From positions 558,001 to 622,000 of the forward strand of contig NZ_AP024851.1 of the NCBI RefSeq assembly GCF_024346675.1: a stretch of DNA of 64,000 nucleotides. Reading direction: 5' to 3'. The translations under genes and the position numbers were made by a program. Each line of letters opens with the position of its first letter. Position 1 is the first letter of the stretch. The DNA comes from Photobacterium sanguinicancri (GTDB taxonomy: Bacteria > Pseudomonadota > Gammaproteobacteria > Enterobacterales > Vibrionaceae). Positions 1 to 7,700 of this stretch are shown piece after piece. Under the pieces are notes generated by a model. That model had not been told where the DNA came from and did not search any database. It saw only the letters and a list, made by a program, of their open reading frames with translations.

Positions 1-689
1 AAGCTGGGCCGAATGATGTCGTGTTATTACATGGTTGTTGCCACAACCCGACGGGTGCTGACATAACATTTTCAGATTGGCAGGCTATTACTGAGCTTGC
101 CAATAAAAACGGCTTTTTGCCATTTGTTGATATTGCTTACCAAGGTTTCGGTGATGGCCTTGAAAAAGACGCCGCTGGCTTACAGCACTTAGCGGATAAT
201 GTCGAAGAGATGATTATTGCTACCTCGTGCTCTAAGAACTTTGGTTTATACCGCGAGCGTACTGGTGCCGCCATTATCGTCAGTGACTCTTTGAAAGAGG
301 CGCAAAAAGCGAAAGGGCGAATTTTGAATTTAGCGCGTTCAACTTACACTATGCCGCCAGATCATGGTGCTGCTGTTGTTGCTAAGATTTTACAAGATGA
401 AGCGTTAACGAAAGATTGGAAGGCAGAGCTTTTAACGATGAATCAGCGTTTGTTGAATTTGCGTAGTGGCTTAGTGAAAGCGATTCAAGCGGTAGGATCG
501 AATGAGTTTGATTTTATTGAGAAGCACAAAGGGATGTTCTCTGTTACGGGTTTATCACCTGAGCAAATTGGACGTTTGCGTGATGAATTTGCGATCTATG
601 CCGTTGCTGATGGTCGTGTGAACATTGCAGGCTTACAAGAACAGAAAATAGATTACCTTGCGAATGCATTGGTGACGGTGTCACGTTAA
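1..689 (+). CDS. Aspartate/aromatic amino acid aminotransferase, C-terminal part (5' truncated by window)
   Basis: This is the last ~228 residues of a PLP-dependent class I aminotransferase, a cytosolic enzyme that moves amino groups between aspartate or aromatic amino acids and 2-oxoglutarate. The frame is already open at base 3, and the GTG at 21 lies inside the conserved HGCCHNPTG stretch, so the true start is upstream of the window. The sequence shows the PLP-lysine motif SCSKNFGLYRERTGA, then the family's C-terminal arm ending in a DGRVNIAG segment like AspC. Full family length is about 396 residues. AspC and TyrB cannot be told apart from this fragment, so no symbol is given. It converges on the kinase gene, with a shared hairpin between them. 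Confidence 0.93.
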   Translation, partial: AGPNDVVLLHGCCHNPTGADITFSDWQAITELANKNGFLPFVDIAYQGFGDGLEKDAAGLQHLADNVEEMIIATSCSKNFGLYRERTGAAIIVSDSLKEAQKAKGRILNLARSTYTMPPDHGAAVVAKILQDEALTKDWKAELLTMNQRLLNLRSGLVKAIQAVGSNEFDFIEKHKGMFSVTGLSPEQIGRLRDEFAIYAVADGRVNIAGLQEQKIDYLANALVTVSR

Positions 690-699
690 GGTTTTTAAG

Positions 700-735
700 A
701 TGGGGATTACATATTATCTATAGTCCCCATTTCTC
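700..735. terminator. Bidirectional terminator between aminotransferase and kinase genes
   Basis: ATGGGGA (700-706) pairs with TCCCCAT (724-730), and the stem can extend by three more pairs including one wobble. A T-rich stretch follows on the plus strand. The loop contains the stop codon of the convergent kinase gene. Confidence 0.6.
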
Positions 736-2436
736 TATCATGCTTCTTAATTCTGATGACTGGTAAGGCTTACACAGAATATCGTTCATGCCTGCATTCA
801 GACAATCTTCTCTTTCTGCTGTTGTTGTGCCAGCGGTTAATGCAACGATCGGCCTGATGTAGCCTTGTTCACGTAATATTTTAGTTGCACTATAACCATC
901 CATGATTGGCATTCGGCAATCCATTAAAATAAGGTCGAATTCACAGTGTTCTAGCGTATCAAGAGCAATTTGACCGTTGTCTACTATTGCTGGTTCTATG
1001 CCCATTTTGTTGAGCATTAGTTTGATGATCATCTGATTGGTCTTTAAATCTTCGACGACAAGGATTGATAGCTTATCGAGTGGTTTACTTATTGATTGTG
1101 AAGCTGCTTCTTGCACGATAGGTTGGTCATGAATGGCAAGAGGGAGCATCACTGTGAAAGTAGAGCCTATCCCGAGATCGCTATCAAGCGTAATTTTTCC
1201 GTTCATTTGTAAGGTAAGTTGGCGACAAATAGCGAGCCCTAACCCTGTACCTTCATGACTTCGTTTACTCGAAATGTCTACCTGACTAAAGGGTTTGAAC
1301 AGCTTACACTGTTGTTCGATGGCGATTCCACAGCCTGTATCCGTTACGGAAAAAACAAGTTGTTCGTCTTGCCAATCAATGTACGTATTTACACAGCCAT
1401 CTTGAGTAAACTTAATCGCATTACCTATTAAGTTCACGAAAATTTGTTTAATTCGGTCTTCGTCACCAATTAAATAAGAGGGAACCTTGTCGCTAATCGT
1501 TACTTTGAAATCGAGCTGTTTTTCAGAAGCGCGGTGCATGAATACTGCTTGGAGCTTTTCGGCAATAGAATTACTATTAAAGGGATTATTAATAAGCTCT
1601 AGCATTCCTGCGTTGATCTTACTGTAGTCCAACAGATCATTAATGATCGCGCGGAGTAATTCGCCAGAATGGTTTAAAGTTGTTAGCAATTTGCGTTGTT
1701 CGATATCAAGAGTGCTTTCACCTAACAGTTCGGCAGTGCCTAGTAAGCCATTGAGCGGGGTGCGAAGTTCATGGTTTATCATCGCAAGGAAATCACGAGT
1801 GGCTTGTTCAGATGCTTCTGCACGCTCTCGTGCTTGAATAGCAAGTGCCAGAGTAATATGACGGCCAATTGTGGTTCGAAGCATTTCGCCAAATAATGCG
1901 ACGTGCTTTTGAATCGTTGTGAGCCAAGACCCCGAAGCTTTTATACGAGCGGCAAAAAAACCAACATTGTCATCTCTTATATTTAGCGCGACCCAATATG
2001 TGGCTTCCTTCTTATCCCAATAATTCGAATTATCTGTCAAATGTTTAGGTGGCGTCCATTGTTGACGGCGCCCACTAAAAAAATCACCGTCAAAGTCGAG
2101 TGTACTGCGGTGATTTATATGGATGCAAATAGCCCTAACAGAGTGGTTATCAACCAGTTCATTGGCAAGTTGGTTTAGTAATTGAGGCGTAAGTGTTTGT
2201 GATAGAAATGACTGGCCGTAGCTTAGCAACATAGTTTCGATTTTAGTTTGATAGGCAAGGCGCTCAGAGTCGAGTTCGGCCTGTGCCTTGTGCTTCTCTG
2301 CTGATTGAAGCAAGAGTTGATTGGCATTGTATAAATCGAGGCTTTTGTTTTCTAGTAGCTTTTCAGCCGCTTTACGCGCAGCTCTTTCTCTGTCGAGTTT
2401 TTTAAGTAGAAGCTCAATTTGTCGTTTATCATCCAT
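718..2436 (-). CDS. H-NOX-associated hybrid sensor histidine kinase (HqsK/HnoK-like)
   Basis: A 572-residue cytoplasmic hybrid kinase with no membrane segment. Residues ~1-70 form a coiled coil, ~75-195 a GAF-like region, ~205-280 the HisKA domain with phospho-acceptor His222 in NHELRTPLNG, ~320-440 the HATPase with DTGCG and GTGLGLAI, and ~452-572 a receiver domain with acceptor Asp in LILMDCRMP. It lies two bases downstream of the H-NOX gene, and its start has no strong ribosome site, which suggests translational coupling. In Vibrio and Shewanella such kinases are inhibited by NO-bound H-NOX. In V. harveyi the hybrid kinase HqsK feeds the LuxU quorum phosphorelay. A role as the NO-responsive partner is inferred from family and position. 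Confidence 0.9.
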   Translation of the reverse strand: MDDKRQIELLLKKLDRERAARKAAEKLLENKSLDLYNANQLLLQSAEKHKAQAELDSERLAYQTKIETMLLSYGQSFLSQTLTPQLLNQLANELVDNHSVRAICIHINHRSTLDFDGDFFSGRRQQWTPPKHLTDNSNYWDKKEATYWVALNIRDDNVGFFAARIKASGSWLTTIQKHVALFGEMLRTTIGRHITLALAIQARERAEASEQATRDFLAMINHELRTPLNGLLGTAELLGESTLDIEQRKLLTTLNHSGELLRAIINDLLDYSKINAGMLELINNPFNSNSIAEKLQAVFMHRASEKQLDFKVTISDKVPSYLIGDEDRIKQIFVNLIGNAIKFTQDGCVNTYIDWQDEQLVFSVTDTGCGIAIEQQCKLFKPFSQVDISSKRSHEGTGLGLAICRQLTLQMNGKITLDSDLGIGSTFTVMLPLAIHDQPIVQEAASQSISKPLDKLSILVVEDLKTNQMIIKLMLNKMGIEPAIVDNGQIALDTLEHCEFDLILMDCRMPIMDGYSATKILREQGYIRPIVALTAGTTTAEREDCLNAGMNDILCKPYQSSELRSMIEKWGL

Positions 2437-2438
2437 AG

Positions 2439-2978
2439 CTAGCCAGCCAATAACTGTATATGGAAGCGAACATGGCTTTGATCTGGTTGTATAGCTTCCA
2501 TCTCAACGTGAATTTTTTGATTGAAATGATCTGCGCAGCCTTGAATTAAACCAAGGCAAACGTGCGCCATACAACGAGCTGAGTGGTAATCCATTGTCAT
2601 GACGGAGTTTGTTTCTGAGATAAAGTCAAAACGGGGCGGTGTTGCATCAGGATAGAGCTTTTTAACTTCAATATGAATGTGTTCTTCGACTTTGCGAATA
2701 AATTCGAAGGTTGAGGTTTCATTGTCCACGGGAATGGGTAAGCTTTCTAGTAATCGTGTGAAAACAGCTTTGCCATAGACTTCTTGTAAATCTGTGGCTG
2801 GAACGTTAGTAATTTTGCTTAACGTGATAATGAGTTTGACTAGGTCTTTATGGTCATAACTACCAACAGTCGTGTAGGTTCCTTCGTCAAGGGCCTCGTC
2901 TAACATCTGTTGGCAAACGTCTAAGCCAAAAGAGCTTTCAACGATATCAAGAAATTCAGTAAAAATGATTCCCTTCAT
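2439..2978 (-). CDS. H-NOX heme nitric oxide sensor protein
   Basis: A 179-residue HNOB-domain protein, the usual length for bacterial stand-alone H-NOX. The proximal heme ligand is His102 in HIEVKKLYP, followed by the conserved Pro of the YPDATPP segment. The heme-propionate clamp YxSxR is intact as Tyr131, Ser133 and Arg135. In this family the ferrous heme binds NO and the protein then changes the activity of a co-encoded kinase or cyclase. Here the partner is the hybrid kinase two bases downstream. The start ATG has an AGGA ribosome site about eight bases upstream. Confidence 0.95.
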   Translation of the reverse strand: MKGIIFTEFLDIVESSFGLDVCQQMLDEALDEGTYTTVGSYDHKDLVKLIITLSKITNVPATDLQEVYGKAVFTRLLESLPIPVDNETSTFEFIRKVEEHIHIEVKKLYPDATPPRFDFISETNSVMTMDYHSARCMAHVCLGLIQGCADHFNQKIHVEMEAIQPDQSHVRFHIQLLAG

Positions 2979-3010
2979 TAATTTTTCCTATTCTTATGTC
3001 CCGTACCGCA

Positions 3011-3039
3011 AGTATGGTAAGCAAAATAAAAATCGTCAA
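3011..3039 (-). promoter_or_regulatory. Candidate sigma70 promoter of the H-NOX/kinase operon
   Basis: On the minus strand a TTGACG -35 (3034-3039) is followed after 17 bases by CATACT (3011-3016), which matches four of six bases of the -10 consensus. It lies about 33 bases upstream of the H-NOX start. No clear NsrR, NorR or FNR-type site was recognised. Confidence 0.4.
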
Positions 3040-3072
3040 AAATCAATTACAAAAAGTAAGAATAGGTAGCGA

Positions 3073-3090
3073 GCTGACAATATTGCCAGC
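3073..3090. promoter_or_regulatory. Near-perfect 18 bp palindrome upstream of the H-NOX operon
   Basis: GCTGACAATATTGCCAGC is self-complementary except for one mismatched pair. It sits just after the stop of the unknown gene at 3108 and about 95-112 bases before the H-NOX start. It could be an operator or a short hairpin. There is no T tract to make it a terminator. Confidence 0.3.
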
Positions 3091-3107
3091 CCGTTATTAG
3101 GTGTTTA

Positions 3108-3623
3108 CTAAATCGTTTTTTCAAGGAAAACAGATGGGTTTGTCGCTGTTAGCTGAGTGGTAAGATAAGCCGTCATTTCTTCAATAAGCTCATCTTGATT
3201 TGGAAGAGGAAGTGCGTGTACGTCGCTGATAAGTGCACTCTCTTCATTTTGGAATACCATACCACAAGCTGCCGGCTTGCCTTTAAAGAAGCCGACAAAC
3301 AAGGTTGCGGCAGAGTCGGCCTCGAACATGATTTGTGTTAAATATTCGATAACAGCATCGCGTTGTTTTTCATCATTCCATAGGCTTGCTAATGTCACGG
3401 CATAGCGAATAGTAAGAGGATGGCAATCGACGGGGTAGAAGGACAGGCTGTTAGTGCGAGCAGTAAGCGGTAAAACGAGTTGTGAAGTCGAGGATGAGGC
3501 ATGGAGCGCTTGGTACGATGCTAAACCGCTTTGGCTTAATTCGGTTGGGTATTCTGCATCGGTGATATGGCTTGCCATCCAAGTGTTTTTTGATTCTTTT
3601 AGTTGCTCAATCATTAACTGCAT
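3108..3623 (-). CDS. Unknown protein with weak acetyltransferase-like features
   Basis: A 171-residue soluble protein that I do not recognise. It begins MQLMIEQLKESKN; a second in-frame ATG three codons in could also serve as start. The segment LFVGFFKGKPAACGMVFQN followed by an acidic strand and a SDVHALP turn is reminiscent of the central strands of a GNAT fold (substrate or acetyl-CoA binding region). The classic Q/RxxGxG/A loop is not evident, so this remains a guess. It lies on the same strand as the H-NOX operon, about 130 bases upstream of it. It may be separately transcribed, because an imperfect palindrome lies between them. Confidence 0.6.
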   Translation of the reverse strand: MQLMIEQLKESKNTWMASHITDAEYPTELSQSGLASYQALHASSSTSQLVLPLTARTNSLSFYPVDCHPLTIRYAVTLASLWNDEKQRDAVIEYLTQIMFEADSAATLFVGFFKGKPAACGMVFQNEESALISDVHALPLPNQDELIEEMTAYLTTQLTATNPSVFLEKTI

Positions 3624-3733
3624 AAATTCGTTTCTGTTGTTGAGATGTCACCACCTTACCGTAAATAAAATCAGCATGATATGGTTTATCTGCAAACAAT
3701 TTGAAATGATGCCTTTTCATCGTGATAACAAAC

Positions 3734-3772
3734 AAATCGACAGTGATATACGAGTAGCACTGTCGATTTTTT
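3734..3772 (-). terminator. Intrinsic terminator of the nitroreductase gene
   Basis: AAATCGACAGTG (3734-3745) pairs over 12 bp with CACTGTCGATTT (3758-3769) around a 12-base loop. Read on the minus strand the stem is followed by TTTGTTTGTT. It lies 42 bases after the nitroreductase stop codon. Confidence 0.65.
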
Positions 3773-3813
3773 ATCGAATAGCTGGGTGTCATGTACTATC
3801 GAGTAACAAGCGA

Positions 3814-4542
3814 TCAGTGTTCAAACATGATCTCTGCATTATCAACACGATGACGTTCACTGTAAATGCCGTCTTCTGCGCGTTTACCACAACCAATGAT
3901 CATCGTAATTTCAGCCCCTTTTTGTAGACCAAGTAGCTGTTTTGCTCTTACTGAATCAAAACCCTCCATCGGGCAGGTGTCGTAGCCTTCTGATCGCATT
4001 GCTGTCATAAATGTCATTGCAGCAAGAGAGCTACTTTTATGTAAGCAGACGCGGACATCGGCTTTACTGACTTCACGCATCATAGGCTTGTTTCGGCCTA
4101 AAAATGCACACAGCACTTTTCTAGCCATGCCGTATAGACCAAAACGGTCATTACGGTAGACAAATGGGATCAACTTTTCATAGTACTTGAGTGCGCGTTT
4201 AGAAGTGGCATCTTCACGACCTTCAAATGCATCACGAACTGTTTTTGCATTCATTTTTGCTCGTGACTCCCATTTATAAGGCGTCACAACAAATACGATA
4301 AGCTCATTGGCTGTTTTAGCCGCATTTTGGCCCATGCAGATACGGCTTAATTCTGCTCGTTTATCTTCTGTGATTACACGGTGAAATTCCCATAGCTGCA
4401 TGTTAGAGCTATTAGGAGAAAGTGCGGCAAGCTCAAGAGAGCGAGTTACTGCTTGGTGATCGAAAGGGGCACTGGCGTCATATTTACGCACTGAGCGTCG
4501 GCTATGCACTAGCTGCTCAAACGCTGATTTCTGTTCAGTCAT
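3814..4542 (-). CDS. Nitroreductase family flavoprotein
   Basis: A ~242-residue FMN-dependent oxidoreductase of the nitroreductase superfamily. The N-terminal SRRSVRKYDASAP motif (flavin-phosphate binding arginines) and the AALSPNSSNMQLWEF segment are typical, and the C-terminal part carries the GYDTCPMEGFD and GCGKRAEDG segments of the family. Such enzymes use NAD(P)H to reduce nitro groups, quinones or similar acceptors in the cytosol; the natural substrate cannot be inferred. The ATG at 4542 is preferred over an upstream TTG at 4551. It is divergent from the KfrA-like gene. Confidence 0.88.
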   Translation of the reverse strand: MTEQKSAFEQLVHSRRSVRKYDASAPFDHQAVTRSLELAALSPNSSNMQLWEFHRVITEDKRAELSRICMGQNAAKTANELIVFVVTPYKWESRAKMNAKTVRDAFEGREDATSKRALKYYEKLIPFVYRNDRFGLYGMARKVLCAFLGRNKPMMREVSKADVRVCLHKSSSLAAMTFMTAMRSEGYDTCPMEGFDSVRAKQLLGLQKGAEITMIIGCGKRAEDGIYSERHRVDNAEIMFEH

Positions 4543-4793
4543 AATCGTCAATTCATAGAAAACTTACTGGGTTTCTACCTCTATTTTACCGTTATTACAA
4601 GCCAGAGAAAAAAGACTTTCATCACTTCATTGATATTGCGCGTTGAAAATAAATATGAATGTCATGTTGAATAAATAAACTTGAACTAGCTCTATGTTTT
4701 TGCAACTTGATGCGCAATAAGTAACCAATTGGTCTAACAAGATTATAAACGATTCATTTCTCTTAGACTGGCACATTCCGAAAGGGACTTTTT

Positions 4794-5588
4794 ATGCAAA
4801 CAACTAACATGGCATTGCTCAATCCGTTACAGGGATCAACGCTGATTGATCCTAATATTTACTTCCTTCAGATTAAATCATGGCTAGAAGCAGGAAAAGC
4901 ACTTGAAACTATTACGGCTAATCAACTTCAACAAGCGGTGGGGGGGAGCTATCAAAATGCGCTGCAGGTATTAGAGGAGCTCGATAGTTATATTGCAGGC
5001 GAGCAGCCAGCTCAAACGAGTGTTGACTTCCCTTTTAGTTTGATAAATCAAATGCACAATATGTATTTTGATGCTTGGCGCGTCATGTTTGGCGTGAACT
5101 TTGTGCAAGACACGGCTCAAGGTAAAGCACAGGTGGCTGAACTAAGTGCTACTCAGGCTGAATTGGCCTCGGTGCAAGCCTTGTTGGCTGAAAAGGAAGC
5201 GGATGTTGAGCGTCTGGTTTCTGGGCAAAAAGCCGTCCTAGATGAACTGGAAAGTGATGTAAATAAAGCGGTGAAGGCAAAACAGACAGCGCAACAAAAT
5301 GCGAGAAAAACTAAAGCAGCGCATACGTCATTGCAAAAAGATCACAGTAAACTGATAAAGCAACACACTGCGCTAACGGTTTCACTTGAAAAGCAGCAAG
5401 CGTCTTCTGAGCAAACTAAAGCTGAGTATGAAAAATTAGTGGAGGAGATGGAGGCACAATCAAAGCATCAACTTGATGCTCAGCGTCGGCATGTTGAGGA
5501 ACTGAATGAGCAGTTAGCGCGCGTTAAACAAGAACTTGTCGATAAGAATCAGCAGTTAGGTCAACAACACCATGAGAATCAAAATTAG
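4794..5588 (+). CDS. KfrA-like DNA-binding coiled-coil protein
   Basis: A 264-residue protein. Residues ~35-70 (KALETITANQLQQAVGGSYQNALQVLEEL) resemble the N-terminal helix-turn-helix of KfrA_N proteins, where a short 'GGS' turn precedes the recognition helix. From ~115 to the end the sequence is a continuous alanine-, glutamine- and lysine-rich coiled coil. KfrA proteins are best known from broad-host-range plasmids, where they bind their own promoter and form filaments or a nucleoid-like scaffold. Here the gene is alone among core-looking genes, with no par or rep genes nearby. Autoregulation or nucleoid association is possible but inferred. Confidence 0.65.
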   Translation: MQTTNMALLNPLQGSTLIDPNIYFLQIKSWLEAGKALETITANQLQQAVGGSYQNALQVLEELDSYIAGEQPAQTSVDFPFSLINQMHNMYFDAWRVMFGVNFVQDTAQGKAQVAELSATQAELASVQALLAEKEADVERLVSGQKAVLDELESDVNKAVKAKQTAQQNARKTKAAHTSLQKDHSKLIKQHTALTVSLEKQQASSEQTKAEYEKLVEEMEAQSKHQLDAQRRHVEELNEQLARVKQELVDKNQQLGQQHHENQN

Positions 5589-5701
5589 TGTAACGCTATG
5601 AAAAAAGTCTCGAGGGTGTACCAATAGTGGCGGTGGATGGTTCTAATTACAGGATGCTGTTGGTCAGTATAGAGACAAAGTAACAGTGAAAAACAATAAT
5701 G

Positions 5702-5730
5702 AAAAATAAGGGCAGCGTTGGCTGCCCTTA
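5702..5730 (-). terminator. Minus-strand intrinsic terminator with no annotated gene to end
   Basis: TAAGGGCAGC (5707-5716) pairs perfectly over 10 bp with GCTGCCCTTA (5721-5730) around a four-base loop. On the minus strand the stem is followed by TTTTTC; on the plus strand it is followed by CTAATG, so it reads as a terminator only leftward. No minus-strand protein gene lies just upstream, which points to a non-coding transcript. Confidence 0.65.
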
Positions 5731-5750
5731 CTAATGATGGACGATGCAAT

Positions 5751-5773
5751 CTATATGTTGGGGGAACATATAG
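5751..5773. promoter_or_regulatory. Perfect inverted repeat CTATATGTT-N5-AACATATAG
   Basis: Two perfect 9-base arms flank GGGGG (CCCCC on the minus strand). No T tract follows on either side. It is either the internal hairpin of the proposed minus-strand small RNA, with a C-rich loop able to pair with Shine-Dalgarno sequences, or a protein-binding palindrome. Confidence 0.55.
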
Positions 5774-5896
5774 CTCAGGCGCACGGTTACCCTCGATATA
5801 TCATAAAAAGAGGATAAGTTTGTTCATCGAGAGCGAGTTTAGATGTAAAATAAGGAAGTAAAAACAGAACACATTTTAAAATTAGGTTCCCCTTTT

Positions 5897-7591
5897 ATGA
5901 GTGGTCAACGTTTAAAAACGCAGTTCCATCGCCTGTACAGCCATTTTTCTGGTCAAGACAGTGATACAACATTACAAGAGATAGCAGAAGTCCTATTCTG
6001 TACTCGTCGTAATGTACGTATGGTCATGAATAAAATGGCGGACAAAGACTGGATCGATTGGCATCCTGCAGTCGGCAGGGGTAAGCAGTCACGCTTGGTT
6101 TTTCATAGCACTGATAGTGAATTACAGCAAAGCTATGCGCGAAAACTAGTGGCGCAAGGTAAGCTAGAGCCTGCATTAGAAGCGCTGAACAATGATGCCA
6201 ATATGCTTGCCCAGCTTATTCAAGAGCAACTTGGTGTGTCGACCCAGCAGGGTAAGCAAGTTGTACGCTTACCGTATTACCGTTCGTTTGGTGATTTAAA
6301 TCCTCTCTTGCCGTTACGTCGTTCAGAGCAACACATTGTCCGCCAGATATTTAGTGGTTTGACTCGAATTGATGAAATAAAAGAGGAAGTCGAGGGCGAT
6401 TTAGCTCATCATTGGGAGGCTATTTCTCCTCGTCACTGGCGGTTTTATTTACGTCCTGCAATACGCTTTCATAATGGTAAGTTACTGCAATGCCAAGATG
6501 TCGTTGCAACGCTGAATGAAGTAAAGCAACAGCGACTTTTTAAGCATATTCTTACAGTAGAATCTGTCGCTGCATATACGATTGATATTTATCTTAAGCG
6601 CGATGATGTTCATTTGCCCACATTACTGGCTGATACATCAGCGGTGATACAACCAGAAGAGATGCTTACGCATCGTGATCTTGATGCACTACCTGTTGGG
6701 ACTGGGGCATATAAGGTTATTCAAAATGATAAGCAGCGTCTGAAATTAGAAGCATTTGATCAATATTATGGCTTTAGAGCGATGATCGATATTGTTGATA
6801 TTTGGATTCTGGCCGATTTTGATGTGTTTTATCTGAAGCCTGATGCTGAAGAGCTAGAGGCGGGCAAGAATACGATTACATCGCGATTACACCTTGATGA
6901 AGGGTGTAACTATTTAATGTATAACCGCCAAACAGGCTTAGCGAATAATGAAGATTGGTTAAACTATTTTTCGCATCGATTTTCTACGTTGGCGATGCAG
7001 TGTCTGCTCGATCAGCCGAAATTTAGTGAGTTACGTCTGGTTAATGCTTACGGTTTACTTCCTGGCTGGGTCCATAACCCTGCGATTAGTGTATCGGCTA
7101 TTCAACCTCCAGCAAAACGAACGGTTACTATCGCCCATCTACAAGATCATCCTATTTACCCGCTTATTGTCGAAAAGATAACTCAGTTGCTGAGTGATGA
7201 TGACCTGAAAGTGAAAGTATTGGCTTTGACAACGGCGGAAATGCTATCGGGTAAACAGTCGAGTAAAGTGGATATTTGGATCAGTGGTATGAGCGTGTTC
7301 ACTAAGCGTGATGACGCGATTTTGCCGTGGCTATATAATTTTGATCATCTTTACCGTGCGATGCCATCAGATGATTTTAAGGTAATGGATAGCTTAATCG
7401 CTAAGTGGCGTAGCGATAAAACATTGCCTTTTCCAGCTCATGATATTGGTTTCTTGTTAGTGCAAAGCCAACAAATTCAGCCGTTATTTCATGCTTGGTT
7501 AGGCGTGGATAATACGGGTGAATTGCAGGGGATGACGTCGAATTCACTAGGCTGGTTCGACTTTACTTCTGTGTGGAGAAAGCCAGTCTAA
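5897..7591 (+). CDS. sgrR: SgrR-type transcriptional regulator (HTH plus solute-binding domain)
   Basis: A 564-residue regulator matching E. coli SgrR along its length. Residues ~1-115 form the winged helix-turn-helix (DTTLQEIAEVLFCTRRNVRMV, then VGRGKQSRL). From ~165 to the end is a family-5 solute-binding-like domain with SEQHIVRQIFSGLTRI, HWRFYLRP and the C-terminal LGWFDFTSVW signature. In E. coli SgrR responds to glucose-phosphate stress, represses itself and activates the divergent small RNA SgrS. No setA homologue follows here. The effector is inferred from the family. The 308-base upstream region carries a plausible SgrS-like RNA. Confidence 0.9.
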   Translation: MSGQRLKTQFHRLYSHFSGQDSDTTLQEIAEVLFCTRRNVRMVMNKMADKDWIDWHPAVGRGKQSRLVFHSTDSELQQSYARKLVAQGKLEPALEALNNDANMLAQLIQEQLGVSTQQGKQVVRLPYYRSFGDLNPLLPLRRSEQHIVRQIFSGLTRIDEIKEEVEGDLAHHWEAISPRHWRFYLRPAIRFHNGKLLQCQDVVATLNEVKQQRLFKHILTVESVAAYTIDIYLKRDDVHLPTLLADTSAVIQPEEMLTHRDLDALPVGTGAYKVIQNDKQRLKLEAFDQYYGFRAMIDIVDIWILADFDVFYLKPDAEELEAGKNTITSRLHLDEGCNYLMYNRQTGLANNEDWLNYFSHRFSTLAMQCLLDQPKFSELRLVNAYGLLPGWVHNPAISVSAIQPPAKRTVTIAHLQDHPIYPLIVEKITQLLSDDDLKVKVLALTTAEMLSGKQSSKVDIWISGMSVFTKRDDAILPWLYNFDHLYRAMPSDDFKVMDSLIAKWRSDKTLPFPAHDIGFLLVQSQQIQPLFHAWLGVDNTGELQGMTSNSLGWFDFTSVWRKPV

Positions 7592-7642
7592 ATAATTTCC
7601 GATAACAGGTTCAAACTGTGTATTGGTTTAATATTAAGTGAT

Positions 7643-7671
7643 GAGCTAACAGTTACCAAATTTGTTAGCTC
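7643..7671. terminator. Hairpin between convergent sgrR and carboxypeptidase genes
   Basis: GAGCTAACA (7643-7651) pairs with TGTTAGCTC (7663-7671) around an 11-base loop. There is no strong T tract, so terminator function is only suggested by its place between convergent stop codons. Confidence 0.35.
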
Positions 7672-7700
7672 GAACCTAGTTGTATCCTTTAACCTGATGA

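Larger units (their letters stand above)
5702..5870 (-). ncRNA. Candidate SgrS-like small RNA divergent from sgrR
   Basis: In enteric bacteria sgrS is transcribed divergently from sgrR and ends in a short hairpin plus an intrinsic terminator. Here the minus strand next to sgrR shows, 5' to 3', the bases CCTGAGC, then a hairpin of CTATATGTT/AACATATAG with a CCCCC loop (5751-5773), about 20 unpaired bases, and a perfect 10 bp terminator with T5. CTGAG is also the core of the enteric SgrS seed that pairs to the ptsG ribosome site. The 5' end is uncertain and no SgrT-like reading frame is seen. The identification rests on synteny and architecture, not on sequence identity. Confidence 0.45.
5589..5896. 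other. 308-base non-coding region upstream of sgrR
   Basis: No protein gene is evident. The region holds a minus-strand intrinsic terminator at 5702-5730, a 9 bp inverted repeat with a five-base loop at 5751-5773, and AT-rich sequence before sgrR. Together they suggest a divergent small RNA (see separate entry). Confidence 0.6.

Noticed and set aside
3607..3792. 61-codon minus-strand frame between the unknown gene and nitroreductase
   Set aside because: It runs through the nitroreductase terminator stem and overlaps the start of the next gene; no conserved features are seen.
3454..3927. 157-codon plus-strand frame
   Set aside because: It is antisense to two better supported genes and lacks a ribosome site.
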